A DNA stretch of 64,000 nucleotides, taken from the NCBI GenBank assembly GCA_023213395.1, contig CM041465.1, positions 41,919,741-41,983,740 on the forward strand. Reading direction: 5' to 3'. The notes under the pieces are model-generated. The model saw only the letters and a list, made by a program, of their open reading frames with translations, had not been told where the DNA came from and did no database searches. Shown in pieces: positions 22,920 to 34,260 of the stretch (positions are counted from its first letter, which is position 1; every line of letters starts with the position of its first letter). The position numbers were made by a program, and so were the translations under genes. The DNA comes from Cycas panzhihuaensis (taxonomy: Eukaryota > Cycadophyta).

Positions 22920-23622
22920 AGGGCATCTTTGTTGGGTACCCCATGAACAAGAAAGGGTACAAGGTCTTCATTCCAACATTAAAGAAGATCATTATCACTA
23001 GAGATGTGGTGTTTATGAGACATGAGGATCAACTACTTCAACTTGATTCTAAAGCACCATCTCATAGATACAACGATGTCTAGGAATATGATGTACAGAT
23101 TCCAACATTGGGGGGGGGAGACAATAAAGAAATACTCAATTTTGGAATCTGACAAAAGAGCCTCAAAGGACACTATCCTTGACTCAGATCCTGTGCTAAT
23201 GTGCGCCAATCCAGCACCATCTTGGGAGAATAGCCAAGAATCACCGTGTCAAGCATCAAAAGGAAAAAGCGTTGCAGAAGATCCACCTTCACCACCTTCA
23301 GTTGCAGGGTCGTCTTCTCCAGCAATGTCATCGACCTCCGGACCATACATCTCCCATGATCCTTTTCAGGATCAAAATGAAGACCAGGATGTTGTGGAAA
23401 TGAGAACGTCATTCCCAACCAAAGGTTTTCAAGAAGCCTACTGGTTGCACAAAGACTTGAGATCTGATGAGGTAGGCAAAACTGGCACTCGAAGCGGTGC
23501 CTACAAAGCAAGGGAGCAAACATCACTTCCCATAGAGCTTGAACCAGCTGAACTACACCTTGCTTCAAATGATGAGCCTCTATCATACCAAGAAGCTATG
23601 AAACACAGTTTGGAGAAATGCC
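22920..23622 (+). pseudogene. TE7 integrase C-terminus and linker
   Basis: GIFVGYPMNKKGYKVFIPTL and IITRDVVFM are the copia integrase tail. The Pro/Ser-rich linker DPPSPPSVAGSSSPAMSSTS follows, and LSYQEAMKHSLEKCHE leads into RT. 23022-23630 is open. Confidence 0.8.
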
Positions 23623-24342
23623 ATGAATGAGAAATACCAATCCTTGATCAAGAACAGTACATGGGAGCTCGTTGATCTGCCTTTGGGAAGAAAGGTAGTC
23701 AGAAACAAATGGGTGTTCAAAAATAAATACAGATCAAACGGCACCCTTGAAAAACACAAGGCGAGGTTGGTCGCAAAAGGTTTCACCCAAAGGGAAGGCA
23801 TCAACTACATAGAAGTCTTCGCACCAACTACCAAATGGCCCACAATCAGAGCACTTGTGGCCTTGGCTGCTCAACAGGGTTGGAAAATCCACCAACTCGA
23901 TGTGAAAACTGCTTTTCTTAATGGAGATTTGGAAGAAGAAATCTACATGACACAGCCTGAAGGCTTTGAGATAGTAGGACAGGAGCAGAAAGTGTGTAGA
24001 CTGAAAAAGTCGCTATATGGCCTAAAACAAGCCCCTCGTGCTTGGTTCACCAAGTTGTCCAACAAAATGAGGCAACTTGGATGTGAGGTATGTGACTATC
24101 AAGACGTTGATGCAACTTTGTTCATTAAGAGAAAAAAAGGCAAAGTCACATATCTCCTGATCTTTGTGGACGACATGCTGATAACTGGAAACAGTGAACA
24201 GAATATCAACAAATTAAAGATGGACTTGTCAAAATACTTCGAACTGTCTGACCTCGGACTAATGAGATATTACTTGGGAATTGAGGTAACTCAATGCAAT
24301 GGAAAAATCTCTCTCAAGGAAAATATATCAACAATCTTCTAA
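23623..24342 (+). pseudogene. TE7 reverse transcriptase
   Basis: 239 open codons: STWELVDLPLGRKVVRNKWV, RLVAKGFTQREGINYIEVFA, LDVKTAFLNGDLEEEIYMTQ, KKSLYGLKQAPRAWFTKL and the catalytic LLIFVDDMLITGN. FVDD replaces YVDD, a tolerated form. It stops at STIF, where a frameshift separates the thumb. This is the best-kept RT in the window. Confidence 0.9.
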
Positions 24343-25189
24343 TCAAGTTATGATTAGAAGATGCTAGAACAGTGTATACTCCAATGGAGCCCAATGTCAA
24401 ACTTTCCAATGAAGACACTCGAGAGGCGGACGCAACACTCTATTGACAACTTGTAGGTAGCCCCATTTATGTTACCAACACAAGGCCAAATTTGTCCATG
24501 CCGTTGGGATTCTTACCCGTCACATGACAACTCCAAAGCAGAACCATTGGCAAGCAACAATATGAGTGTTGAAGTACCTAAAGACGACTAGCAAACTTGG
24601 TTTGTTGTATGAGCACAACAATGATTTCAAACTTACAGCATACACAGACTCGAATTTTTCCGGTCACAAAAATACAAGAAGATCAACGTTCGGGTACATC
24701 ACATTTCTTGGAATAGCTCCAATTTCATGGCGGTCAAAGCAGCAAAAAATCGCTGCAGATTCTACTGCTGAAGTCAAATACATAGCTGCTTCTGAGACTA
24801 GCAAGGAGGTGATATGGCTTTGCAAATTATTACATACTTTGGATATCACCCAAACAGGTCCAACGAGCTTACATGTGGACAATCAGTCAGCAATCCACAT
24901 AGCCAAGAATCCTGCTTTTCATGATCGTACAAAGCACATTAGTACAAAAGTCCACAGGATCCAAGAACCGGTCCATGACGACACAATACAATTGAAGCAC
25001 TGCCCCACAGCAGATCAAGTGGCTGATATCTTCACCAAACCGCTGCAAAGGGTGAAGTTTGAACAGCCCGACAAGATGGCTCGACCTCGTGGCCTCCATC
25101 TCCAAGCGATTGAAGGAGATGGCACAGTGACCAAAGATACTCTATCCCATTCGCGAAAACCCCTTGTGGGCGTGGAAGGATTAGAGTAA
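24343..25189 (+). pseudogene. TE7 RT end and RNase H
   Basis: 24566-25189 holds LTAYTDSNFSGHKNTRRSTF, GYITFLGIAPISWRSKQQK, ADSTAEVKYIAASETSKEVI, LHVDNQSAIHIAKNPAFHD and TADQVADIFTKPL. The usual STAEAEY is altered to STAEVKY. The first part has stops. Confidence 0.87.
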
Positions 25190-25563
25190 GTCTCTGTTCT
25201 CTCCCATTTGTGAAAAACCCTCGTGAGCGCGAAAGGAGTTGGGTTGTACTTGTTTCGAAAATCAGAACCTATGAAAACCCGAAAGGGCATGGGGGATGAC
25301 GAAACGGTATATGGAGACTCGGTAGATTGAAGTTGCACAATCAACTTGTACTGCTTAGCTATCTGGCTACACTCAAAGAGCCGCCTGAGCCACTTCATAG
25401 AATAGGAAGTCCGTGGGTTTTTATTCCCCTGAGGGCTTTTCCAAAAACGTGTCTTGTAAGTTGTAGAAATTTTTTTTTTCAATGTAATGATCAGGCTAAA
25501 ATGAAGACCTCATAGATTAGAATAAGATAAAGGAAAATGACCTCCTACCATTAAGGGGGGGAT
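25130..25563 (+). other. TE7 3' untranslated tail with imperfect repeats
   Basis: Between RNase H and the PPT. Three related segments (25155, 25209, 25272) share a G/C-rich AAAACCC..GTG..G..G core. No further ORF is supported. Confidence 0.5.
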
Positions 25564-25884
25564 TGTGACGATGTTAATGTCACATGGTCATTTCATAAAG
25601 TTAGAATTAGATAAAGTCACTTTTATGTTTATAACTTTATGATAAGGTGGCTATGCTTAAGTCACTTAAATGAAATGACATAAAGTTCATTTCATTGTAA
25701 TTTCATATAATCTCATTTGAATGTCATTGGGAGGGAAAACTCAAATTCCAAACCCTAATGAGCATTCTCATTATATAATGCTCAAGCTATTAGCATTTCT
25801 CTTGTTGAGTACATTGTGTTTGTCTCTACTATTTGCCACTGTGTAGTGTTAGTGCACTAGATCCTTAGATCCATTCCCTCAACA
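25564..25884 (+). repeat. TE7 3' LTR
   Basis: 321 bp. Similar to the 5' LTR except for the missing segment after ATTATATAA. Confidence 0.92.
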
Positions 25885-25889
25885 TACAT

Positions 25890-26256
25890 AAGTTGAAGAC
25901 TAGAATAATTCAAATGACCATAACGGTCATGCCATAAAGTATTAACAGAATTTTATGCAACAAAATCAAACTCATATGTGCCAGAGAATTTATAGACTCC
26001 ATTCTCTTGAACACTTGGAACAATTATAATCACCTTTCTTCGTTAAGCACTTTGACTCATTGAATTCTACTTTAATATTGTACTTAGTAATACAACTGAC
26101 AAATAGTAAGTTGTGCTTGAAAGAGGGTACAAGAAAAACATTTGAAACTTTGAAAGTTCCATACTCTGGTTGACAAATACTAATGGTGCCACAACCAACA
26201 ACCTGATGTTGACTGTTATCACCAAGTACAATAGGAGGAATTTGGCAATCTTTCAA
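25890..26256 (-). pseudogene. TE4 protease end and GAG-pre-integrase
   Basis: 25990-26256 reads QIPPIVLGDNSQHQVVGCGT, then FKVSNVFLVPSFKHNLLFV, the copia protease C-terminal half. LWHDRYGHLNYSSLQLMY at about 25890-25945 is the histidine half of the integrase zinc finger, cut by TE7. Confidence 0.78.
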
Positions 26257-26399
26257 ATCTTCAAACTAATCCTTGTGATAAGTGGTATGTTTAGATACTC
26301 CTAAATCCACATACCACTCAAATGTCTCTTGGTTTATAGCATTAAACACAAACACTTTGTCATCTTTATTTGTAGACAAAGTAGGAGTGCTCTTTTTCT

Positions 26400-27178
26400 T
26401 ATCAGCTTTCTTCTTCCAGCATTACTTCTCTAAATGTCCCTTCTTGTTGTAATACTTACAAACAATATCACGTTTTGGTTTTTGCACATTATTATTGCTT
26501 CCATGTGATTGTTTGGACCATTTTGAATTTTGATTCAAGCATTATAGCACTACTACCCCCATGATCATAGAAGCCCATATGTTGTTCTTCATGCAACAAT
26601 AAGCCACCTAATTCCTCAAAGGTTAGAAGTTCAGGTTGGCTTGTAAGACATAGGCTTCTCACAAATATGTGATAGCCTTCATGCAAGCTATTTAAAGTTA
26701 TGCTTACATGTTCTTTGTCTTGTATAACTTCCCTTAGTGCAATAAGCTTCTCTTTTATCTCTTTCAATTTTTGTAAATGAGAACAGATAGAATCATTATT
26801 GGACATTTTACATGAATAAAGCAAATTTCAAAGATATAAGACTTTGGTTTCATTTTTGGTTTCAAATACATCGCTCCTAGTATTCCATGCATCTTATGCT
26901 AATATTATTCCTTGAAGATGAGTGATTAACTCCCTCAGAGTCTTCCATGGATCTGATGCTAATATTTTTCCTTGAAGATGAGTGATTAACTCATTAGCCA
27001 CCGACAAATTTATAATGGTTAGAGCCCTTTGGTTCCTGTCATACCATGTAACTTCTTCAATTTCATCAACTTGGTCTTCTTCAGGGTTTTTGTCTTTTCC
27101 ATCTACAACTTCCATGAGCCTATGTAAGAATAGAATGTTGGAAATTTTAAATTTCCATGTTACATAATTGTTTTCCAT
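26400..27178 (-). pseudogene. TE4 gag with damaged zinc knuckle
   Basis: MENNYVTWKFKISNILFLHR at 27178 starts a copia gag, and 26492-26824 gives the UBN2 end (KEKLIALREVIQDKEHVSIT). An internal duplication of about 60 bp (26888-26947, 26948-27007) repeats ELITHLQG. The knuckle near 26405-26450 reads CKYYNKKGHLEK-stop-C: the second Cys is Tyr and a stop precedes the last Cys. Confidence 0.78.
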
Positions 27179-28264
27179 CTAATTTCTATGACTCAGACAA
27201 AATATAACCTAAAATATTCACTGAAGACGTTTTGGAATCTTGCAACTAAGGAAATTAAAAAGTAAATATTTCCACTACTGCTAGTATGAGTGTCAAATAT
27301 CACTTAGTGACCGCAAGGTAGTTAGAAAAATACTCTTCAAAATACAAATTGAGCCAACAAAATATACTTAAAGAGGATTAAATGCAGGGCTTGAATAGTC
27401 AAAATCCTCTTTTGAATTTCAAACTCAATTGATAAAAATAAATATTCCTTAAAAGATTGAATAAGGGCTCCTCAAAACATAAGAAATAATTAAAAGAACA
27501 AACTATATAAAAGAAACCTTACATGAAAATAGGAATATTCTTTTAAATATGCTTATGTATATAACATGATGTTATAATACATAGCATATAATCAAAATTT
27601 TGTTTTTCTGGTGGACGAATGAAATTTGACATTGACAGCTCTATTATCCCACAATTTCGACAAAATGCACGATCCCAACAAAACAACAACCAGCAACAAG
27701 GCAACGATCATGTGTACTTTGGATCGATAGCTTTTAGTAGTTAGCAAATGGTGACTAGAGTCAAACTTGAGGTAGTTAGCAGTGACAGCAAGTAGTGGCT
27801 TCCCAAACGGCAAATTGACGTCCCATTTGGCAGCTAGGCAATCATACGAAGGCAACGAATGACAAAGCATGGGCAACTGACATCCCGTTTGGCAATTAGG
27901 CAATCATATGAAGATAATAGACGACGAAGCACAAACGGCTTACGGTAACCAAATGAACAAATGTGTGACGGTGACCTTTACTCAACCTTAGATAGCACTG
28001 CAATGGAGAGTAGTAGAGATAACGAACAGGCAAGCACTTGCGACTCTCAACATAGGTTGTGGTGTCTAGCAAGGAAGTTATTCCCTATCAGTCACTTGAA
28101 AATTTCACACGGCCCTTTCTCAATCTCAGTTAGTATATACATTGAGTTAGACACACACATATATTACTCAGCAGCATATAATCTAGGATAGATATCTAAG
28201 AGAAAAACAGGCTCTTTAGGACAACACTAGACACTCAACAGGGTATCACACAACTGTCAACAAC
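27179..28264 (-). other. TE4 untranslated leader
   Basis: Between the PBS and gag. It carries a diverged tandem duplication near 27811-27940 (two copies of a segment with TTTGGCAGCTAGGCAATCAT-type sequence). No coding evidence. Confidence 0.5.
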
Positions 28265-28280
28265 CTGGCTTTGATACCGT

Positions 28281-28665
28281 GTCAAAAAAAAGAGGATAAG
28301 AGATGGGCACATAGCACACATCACATTCACAATAGACAAGAAATGACAACTCTCCAGCATTCTCATTGAGTCAAATAAGTGGATACATCACATATTTATA
28401 GATTACAATGTTACATAAGAAGGTAGTATTAACCACTTCATAATAATAAATTAATCGCTACCTCAAAATATGGTAGGTTCTAAACTACCTTATTTAATAT
28501 CTCAAGTATCGTTGACTTCTACTAACCACTTTATTAATGACATTGACCAAGAATATCCTAAGTAAGAATATTCTCTCTAAGAATATCCTATGTGAGAAAA
28601 TATTCTAATAAAATTACAAATGAACTTAAATGAACATGAAATGGGAATGCATATTATTTCTAACA
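28281..28665 (-). repeat. TE4 5' LTR
   Basis: 385 bp, plus-strand TGTCAAAAAAAAGAGG...TTCTAACA. It matches 11736-12015 plus 15297-15429. Confidence 0.88.
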
Positions 28666-28930
28666 TATACAAGGTGCCAAATGTCATCTTGCATGATCAA
28701 TCATTAATATTCTTAAAGTCTCTCTCTCATAACTATAAATTGATGTATATACAAGGCTCAATATTGATGCATTGTAATGTGGTTGTGTCATTATTGAAAT
28801 ATGCTTTGGTTTGGAGATCTAACGAATTCAATCTCCTCATATTGATCCTTTTTGCATGTTATGTGAATGTGATGTGTGTAGCTCTATGAGACTTGATCCT
28901 AAGTTGTTGAGACTAATTCACACACCTTCA
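28666..28930 (+). repeat. TE3 5' LTR, second part
   Basis: It continues TATACAAGGTGCCAAATG, matching 39596 onward, and ends CACACACCTTCA like the 3' LTR. No PBS follows, consistent with an internal deletion beside the LTR. Confidence 0.85.
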
Positions 28931-29068
28931 CTCATTTCCCAACATTCTTCAAAACTTCAAAGGATCTTCCCTTTCTCTTTCAAGCTAATGTAAAACCCCT
29001 GTGGACGCCTGAAAATAGACCCATATTTTGGCAAGCTTCACCAATAACTGGCGTGTAAACTACAAGAT
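28931..29068 (+). pseudogene. TE3 internal stub before TE8
   Basis: The last 40 bases read ASFTNNWRVNYK in one frame, which resembles the copia integrase-RT linker (EAS-NWRxAM). They would run directly into INSILQNDTLELVELP after TE8. Confidence 0.5.
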
Positions 29069-29650
29069 GTTAGAATGGGCTTAAAGCCACATAGGTCCAA
29101 GATCTTTAATAAAAGCACAATACCATAAACACATTAAGCATAAGCAACAAAGAACTTCAAAGAATTCAAAGGACTCAAAGAGAAATAGGAGCAAGGACAC
29201 AATACCAAAGATGAGGTGTTGGAATTAGTCCAACAACTGAAGAATGCCTTCAGCTTGATTAGCAAACTGATAGAATAACAATGAGCTCCAACTCTTGAAT
29301 GAGCAACAATGAGGAATAGGTCTCATTATATAGAGTGAGATGAGAGACCTAAGGCCTTGGATGTTTGACAAGTGTCAAACATCCAAGATACATGCCTTGG
29401 ATGATTGACATGTGTCCTTTTGAAAGCTCTTGTGTGAGCAAAAGTGCAATGGGGTCATTTGACCCTCAAGTTACATAAGTGACAACATTGTGCCACTAGT
29501 CATAAAGTGGGTGTGTACTTTATCACTTAAGTGATAAAGTCACCCCTAAAGTACAAAAGTGCACGTGAGCATTAAAGTGCACACATAATACAAAAATAGA
29601 AAGTACATAAGCTTAACATATAAACATAAGGTAAACCATGAGATTTAACT
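29069..29650 (-). repeat. TE8 3' LTR
   Basis: It shares with 34261-34812 the segment TCATTATATAGAGTGA and a perfect 15-bp inverted repeat (29356-29387). The terminal TG has become AG. Confidence 0.8.
29356..29387. repeat. LTR hairpin of TE8 family
   Basis: Arms CTTGGATGTTTGACA and TGTCAAACATCCAAG are perfect reverse complements with a 2-base AG loop. The same structure lies at 34562-34593 in the other LTR. Confidence 0.85.
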
Positions 29651-29660
29651 CCCCCCTTAT

Positions 29661-30640
29661 TGTTTATAATGTTAAGTCGGACCCCTAGACCATCTCTAAA
29701 CTTTACAAATTTGTCTCTACCAAGTGGCTTGGTAAAGATATCTGCCGTCTGCTGCTCCGTTGGTCGATATTGAAGAGTGATTTCACCATTGTGTACGTGC
29801 TCCCTGATGAAATGGTGGTGAACTTCAATATGTTTGGTCCGTGCATGGAAGACTGGATTCTTAGTTAGCTTGAGGACACTCTGATTGTCACAATGAATAC
29901 TAGTCGGCTGCTCTCTTTGAAATCAAGCTCACCAAGAATCCGTCGAGCGGATAGCCTCGCAAGCTACTGATCGCGACTTTGTACTCTGCTCAATGGAGGG
30001 CAAGGTAACATTTGGTTGCTTTGCAACTCCATGAAACAATCTTGAACCAAGGGTAAAACAAGAACTTGAGGTTGACTTCCTGCTATCCCGGCATCCCGCC
30101 TAATCGTAATCGAGAACCCTTCCAAAGTGAAGTTCTCATTGTGTGCATACTCAAGTCCAAGCTGCAATGTACCTTTGATGTACTTGAGTATGTGTTTTGC
30201 TGCTTTCCAATGCTTCTAATTGGGTTGAGACATGAAACGAGAGCAAATCCCAACTACAAATGAAATATCTGGACGAATGTTGATGAGATATATCAAACTA
30301 CCAATCAACTGTCGATAAAGAGTGGGATCCGCTGGTTCAGCTTCCTCATTAAAAGTAAGCTCGGTGCCGTTCTCCATGGGCGTAGGCGCCGTCTTGTAGT
30401 CATGCATCCTAAATCTCTGCAAGATGTCCCAAGAATATTTTGCTTGGGAAATAAGGATATAGCCTGGCTGCTGCCATACCTCAAAGCCTAAAAAATAATG
30501 AAGAAGTCCAAGATCAATCATCTCGAAACTTCTCTTCAAGTCATCCTGGAGAACATTGATGAGCTTAGTGTCATCACCAGTGGTCACTAAGTCATCTACA
30601 TACAAGGCAATAAAAATGACATGATCCCAAAGGTCACTGA
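29661..30640 (-). pseudogene. TE8 RT C-terminal half and RNase H
   Basis: 30216-30605 has MYVDDLVTTGDDTKLINVL, MIDLGLLHYFLGFEVWQQPG and LIGSLIYLINIRPDISFVVG. 29700-29980 contains the RNase H tail TEQQTADIFTKPLGRDKFVK. The catalytic YVDD is present but everything N-terminal to it is deleted. Confidence 0.85.
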
Positions 30641-31098
30641 TTGACCTTTACCTTCATTGATGTCGGTGAGGAGCTCTTCACTTCCAGTCATGTGTTGTGA
30701 AGCTCCACAAACAATAATCCAAGTTTCATCAACCTTGGATGTTTGATATGCACAAAACAGTTTGTCTTCATCTGCAAACTGATTAAAGTGACATTGATTA
30801 CCACCTCTGAAACCCCCCCTTCCTCTTTGACCTCCTCGATAGGCACCCCGATTTGGTCGAGGGGGTTGCTGCTGTTGCTGTTGTTGCTAAAATTTTTGTT
30901 GGTACTATTGACGTGGGTCACTGTCACCGATTTGGATGAGGTGGGCATTGCTGTCACGACGTAGATCTGTTTGCTTTTTCCGACAATCAGGTGCTATGTG
31001 GCCAGGTTTGCCACAATAATGACATACAACATTGGTCCTTGAAGACCCAATGTTCATATTCCCAAACTGCTTTGAGAATGCAGGTTTGGGGTCTTTAT
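30641..31098 (-). pseudogene. TE8 zinc knuckle and protease
   Basis: The knuckle CHYCGKPGHIAPDC (about 30980-31021) is intact. A Gln-rich and Arg/Gly-rich spacer follows, then WIIVCGASQHMTGS, the protease active site in which the catalytic Asp-Ser is Val-Cys. It joins RT directly at about 30640. Confidence 0.8.
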
Positions 31099-31760
31099 TT
31101 AAGCCTTTGAGTTGGTGAATGCACCTGATGTAGATGGTTCCTCCTCATTATCTTTAGTGTAGATTTGTTCTTCTTGAAGTAGTAGACTTTCAAATTCATT
31201 AAATGTCATTCTCTTGAGAGAACCATCTCTTGTAGTAGATGATATGAAGCCATTGTAGTCCTTGGGCAAAGCTTTGGTGATGGATGTGATCAGTTCATCT
31301 CTTGTAGCTGGACTACCTAGTGTATTCAGTTCATTACATACCTCCTTGATGGAGGAAAGAAAAGCCATCATGGGCTTGACAAACTTCACAGAATACAATT
31401 TGGCTTTAACCATTAAAATACGAGCTTCATCTCGCCTTTCATATAATGAGGACAAAATGTCCCAAGCTTCCTTAAAAGTTTTAGCACAAGCAATATTTTG
31501 ATCTACATGCACATCAACAATCATATGAAGGAATGCCAAAGCGATTTCATCTTTGGCTTCCCAAGCAGCAACTAAAGCATCATCAGTTGCATGATTACAT
31601 TGCCATTGATAACAGGTGCAGGTTGAGGTAATCTCCCAGAAACATAACTCTAAAATTCATTCATGATCAGCAAATTCTGAGTGAGTCTCTTCCATTCTTG
31701 ATAATTATCTTGACCTGTTAATCGAATGGTGCATGCATTTAGCATGTTGATAGCAGCCAT
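31099..31760 (-). pseudogene. TE8 gag (UBN2)
   Basis: ATG at 31760 opens MAAINMLNACTIRLTGQDNY, then QEWKRLTQNLL. A stop and a shift follow, then 31099-31539 reads CAKTFKEAWDILSSLYERRD, LSSIKEVCNELNTLGSPATR and MTFNEFESLLLQEEQ, the UBN2 gag core. Confidence 0.85.
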
Positions 31761-34246
31761 GTTTCAGTTATAAAAAACTTGAAGCTAGCAGATAACTTGG
31801 AAACTCAAAGCTTTCGTCGCTTAAGTTCCACCTTCTAACGAAACCATGATCCCGATCTTACTAGAAGATCCAACAACTGAATGGAATGATGAGGGGTGGA
31901 GGACTAGGCCATGGAGTTGGTCCAACTTTGATCTTATAGAGGAGATCCAATAGTTGGCCAAGTTAAATCTAGGACAAGGCAGATAGGGTTGATCTGCATG
32001 GACGTACCATGTTTTCCCTGGGATTCACAGCCCCAATAACACCCTTTTCGAACCTCCTTTCCCTCAAGCAACCTTAATTGTCGTGCACTAACTATACGGT
32101 CGGTTGGTCCCCTAGGGAATGCACCAAGCTTAAAGTTATTTCAGAGGCAAGGTTTGAACCTTTTTCGAGCCTCCCCAACAAGATTTTTAAGTCACTTTTA
32201 GATTTATTTACTTGGATGATGTAATTATAAGAATGCTTGATTAAGCTTTATAAATGAAAGAGTGGCTTCAAAAGGAAGCAATTTAAGTACACCAATATGA
32301 ACACTAGAAGTGTTTTTACAATGAGCACTTTAATGAAGTGTAGTGCTTATGTTGATCCAAGTAAAAAACCAGATGCTTGATTACAGTAAGTTTTGCAAAG
32401 AAGTACTTTTGAAAAAAAGGCTTAAGTACTCAATGAAGTAAGGCAAAACTTGTGATGAAGATACAAATGGGTTCCTTTTAATGCTGAAAAGTGAAGGTAA
32501 GAGAACCACACTTGCAAGAAATGGACACCAAGCACCAAGTGTTGGGACTTTAAAATAGTCCCAACAATCAAAAGGGAAGTGATTTTATTAAGTACAAAGT
32601 GTTTTTTGAGCCCTTTTTGTGACTAAGGGCATTAGGTCACCATGCAAGGTGCCTTAAAAAGTGTTTGAAAAATAGTGATAAATATCACTTTTACAATATG
32701 TAAACACTTAAAATCACTTCACTTAACGTCAATTAACACTTATGTAACATTAATTAAGTATTAAAAGAAGCTTGAAGAGCCAAAAACATAGGCTGAAATG
32801 TGAATTTTTTGCAACTTGAACACTAAGGACACCATATAGGGAGCCTTTTAAAACACTGAATCAAGAGTATTTTTGAGTCTTCAAATGAGTGAGTTGAAAT
32901 TAGTATTGGTGATTTAATGAAATCACTCAATACTTAGAAGATTTTTAGCTCCAAAGATACAAAAAAAGATGATTTTTCTCTTAATAAATTTAGACTAAGG
33001 TCACCATGCAAAGTGCCTTGATTTATAAAATTGACTTAATAAAGAGAAAAAAAGTCACTTTTAATGTAGAAAAATGCTTAAAAAATCTTGATCTAGTTGT
33101 TTTTCACTAAAGTGAAGTCATTAGTGAAAGTATCATTAAGAAAGCCTTTAGAATTTGCTTTAAAAAAGAGATTTTTAATGTTTTTTAAGGAAACTTTAGG
33201 ATAAGTTAAGTTATTAAAATGGAAATATTCAAGGAATATTCCACTTTTTATAACTTAAAGTTCAAACACTGAGGTTTTTCAAATGATATTTTTAAAAAAT
33301 CGAAAAAGAAAATCAAAATGAGAATTTTTGAACGGCGACGGAAAAACAGGCGGCGGCCGTGGAGGTTCGAACAATGAGATCTCCGCGAATACTCAGCGGA
33401 TCGAACCGAAAGTTTCGGAGCTGGGGCGCAGTAGCCTTATAGAGAGTTCTCTGAAATCTCAGAGCCTAAGACTGCTCAGTGTGAGAGAACCGAGCTTCTG
33501 AAGGTTTATGGAGGGCGCCCTTGTCACTGTGGTGAAATGACAATCGTACGGCTGTGTGGGGTTCAAAACCCTGCAACAAAATGCTGAGCTTCTCCTGCGA
33601 ACTGTACTCTAGCTGCTTGCAGTGTCAGATTTTGGACAGCCAGCTTAGTATGAGTAAAAACGAGTGAAAAAACTCAGTTTTTGATGAAAAAATTCACTAA
33701 AATTAGTGAAAAACACCTCTGCACTGCTAAGTATCTTCTCAGATCAATTTTAGATTATAAATTATAACTTGAGAGCTGATTTCCAGCAAAAAAAACAAGC
33801 TGAATACAAATAGCACTAAGGGTTTTGAGTTCCTTAGTGGGGTTTAAGGGCTGAAAATGGCCCAGAAATAGTTCACTGCCTGCAAAAGGATTAATAACTT
33901 GAAACAGACTTCATTAAAGAGTTTCAGTAAACTGCATAACATGCCAGCACCTGAACTATAAGAAGAAACAGCTTAGAAAGTTTGATTTTTAATAAAAAAA
34001 AACCATGAAAAACGTGAGTACTTTGCTCAAAACCTTGAAAGTAATCTGAAGAAAAAATTTCAGATTTGAGTATGGAAAGCTCCTCCTTTTAAAATACTCC
34101 AGCAAAGCCTTGAACCTGCAAGAAATAATCTTCAAACAAACCTTGGATCGCCTTCGGAGTGTGAAGGTCGTCACCAAAAGTTTATAGGCTTTCTTCAAAT
34201 CTCCTTGAGCAGCTACAAACCAGAACAGAGGGAACTAGTCTCCTCT
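31761..34246 (-). other. TE8 untranslated leader
   Basis: About 2.5 kb between the PBS and gag with no coding evidence. A GTACGG motif lies at 33545-33552. The AT-rich part 32200-33300 holds repeated AAGTG/CACTT-type short words. Confidence 0.5.
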
Positions 34247-34260
34247 TGCTTTGATACCAA

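Larger units (their letters stand above)
18055..25884 (+). mobile_element. TE7: copia element inside TE4 pol
   Basis: Flanked by TACAT on both sides (18050-18054, 25885-25889). LTRs at 18055-18422 and 25564-25884 begin TGTGACGATG and end CCCTCAACA. The PBS AGTGATATCAGACCC follows at 18423. The PPT AAGGGGGGGAT ends at 25563. The 5' LTR is longer by about 46 bp near 18268-18315. The domain order gag, protease, integrase, RT and RNase H on the plus strand is copia. Confidence 0.93.
11736..28665 (-). mobile_element. TE4: copia element inside the TE3 LTR
   Basis: Minus-strand element. The 5' LTR is 28281-28665 and is followed on the minus strand by the PBS CGGTATCAAAGCCAGG. The 3' LTR runs from 15429 down to 11736 and is interrupted by TE5/TE6; the PPT GGAGGG (minus strand) lies at 15430-15435. 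Both LTRs begin TGTTAGAAATAAT and end TTTTTGACA. The target duplication is imprecise (CATAT on the left, TATAC on the right). The pol region is split by TE7. All frames are broken. Confidence 0.88.

Noticed and set aside
23173-23586. Minus-strand 137-codon frame in TE7
   Set aside because: It is the shadow of the TE7 linker frame 23022-23630.
11736-28665. A clean 5-bp target duplication for TE4
   Set aside because: Left CATAT and right TATAC do not match exactly, so I treat the boundaries as supported by LTR alignment only.
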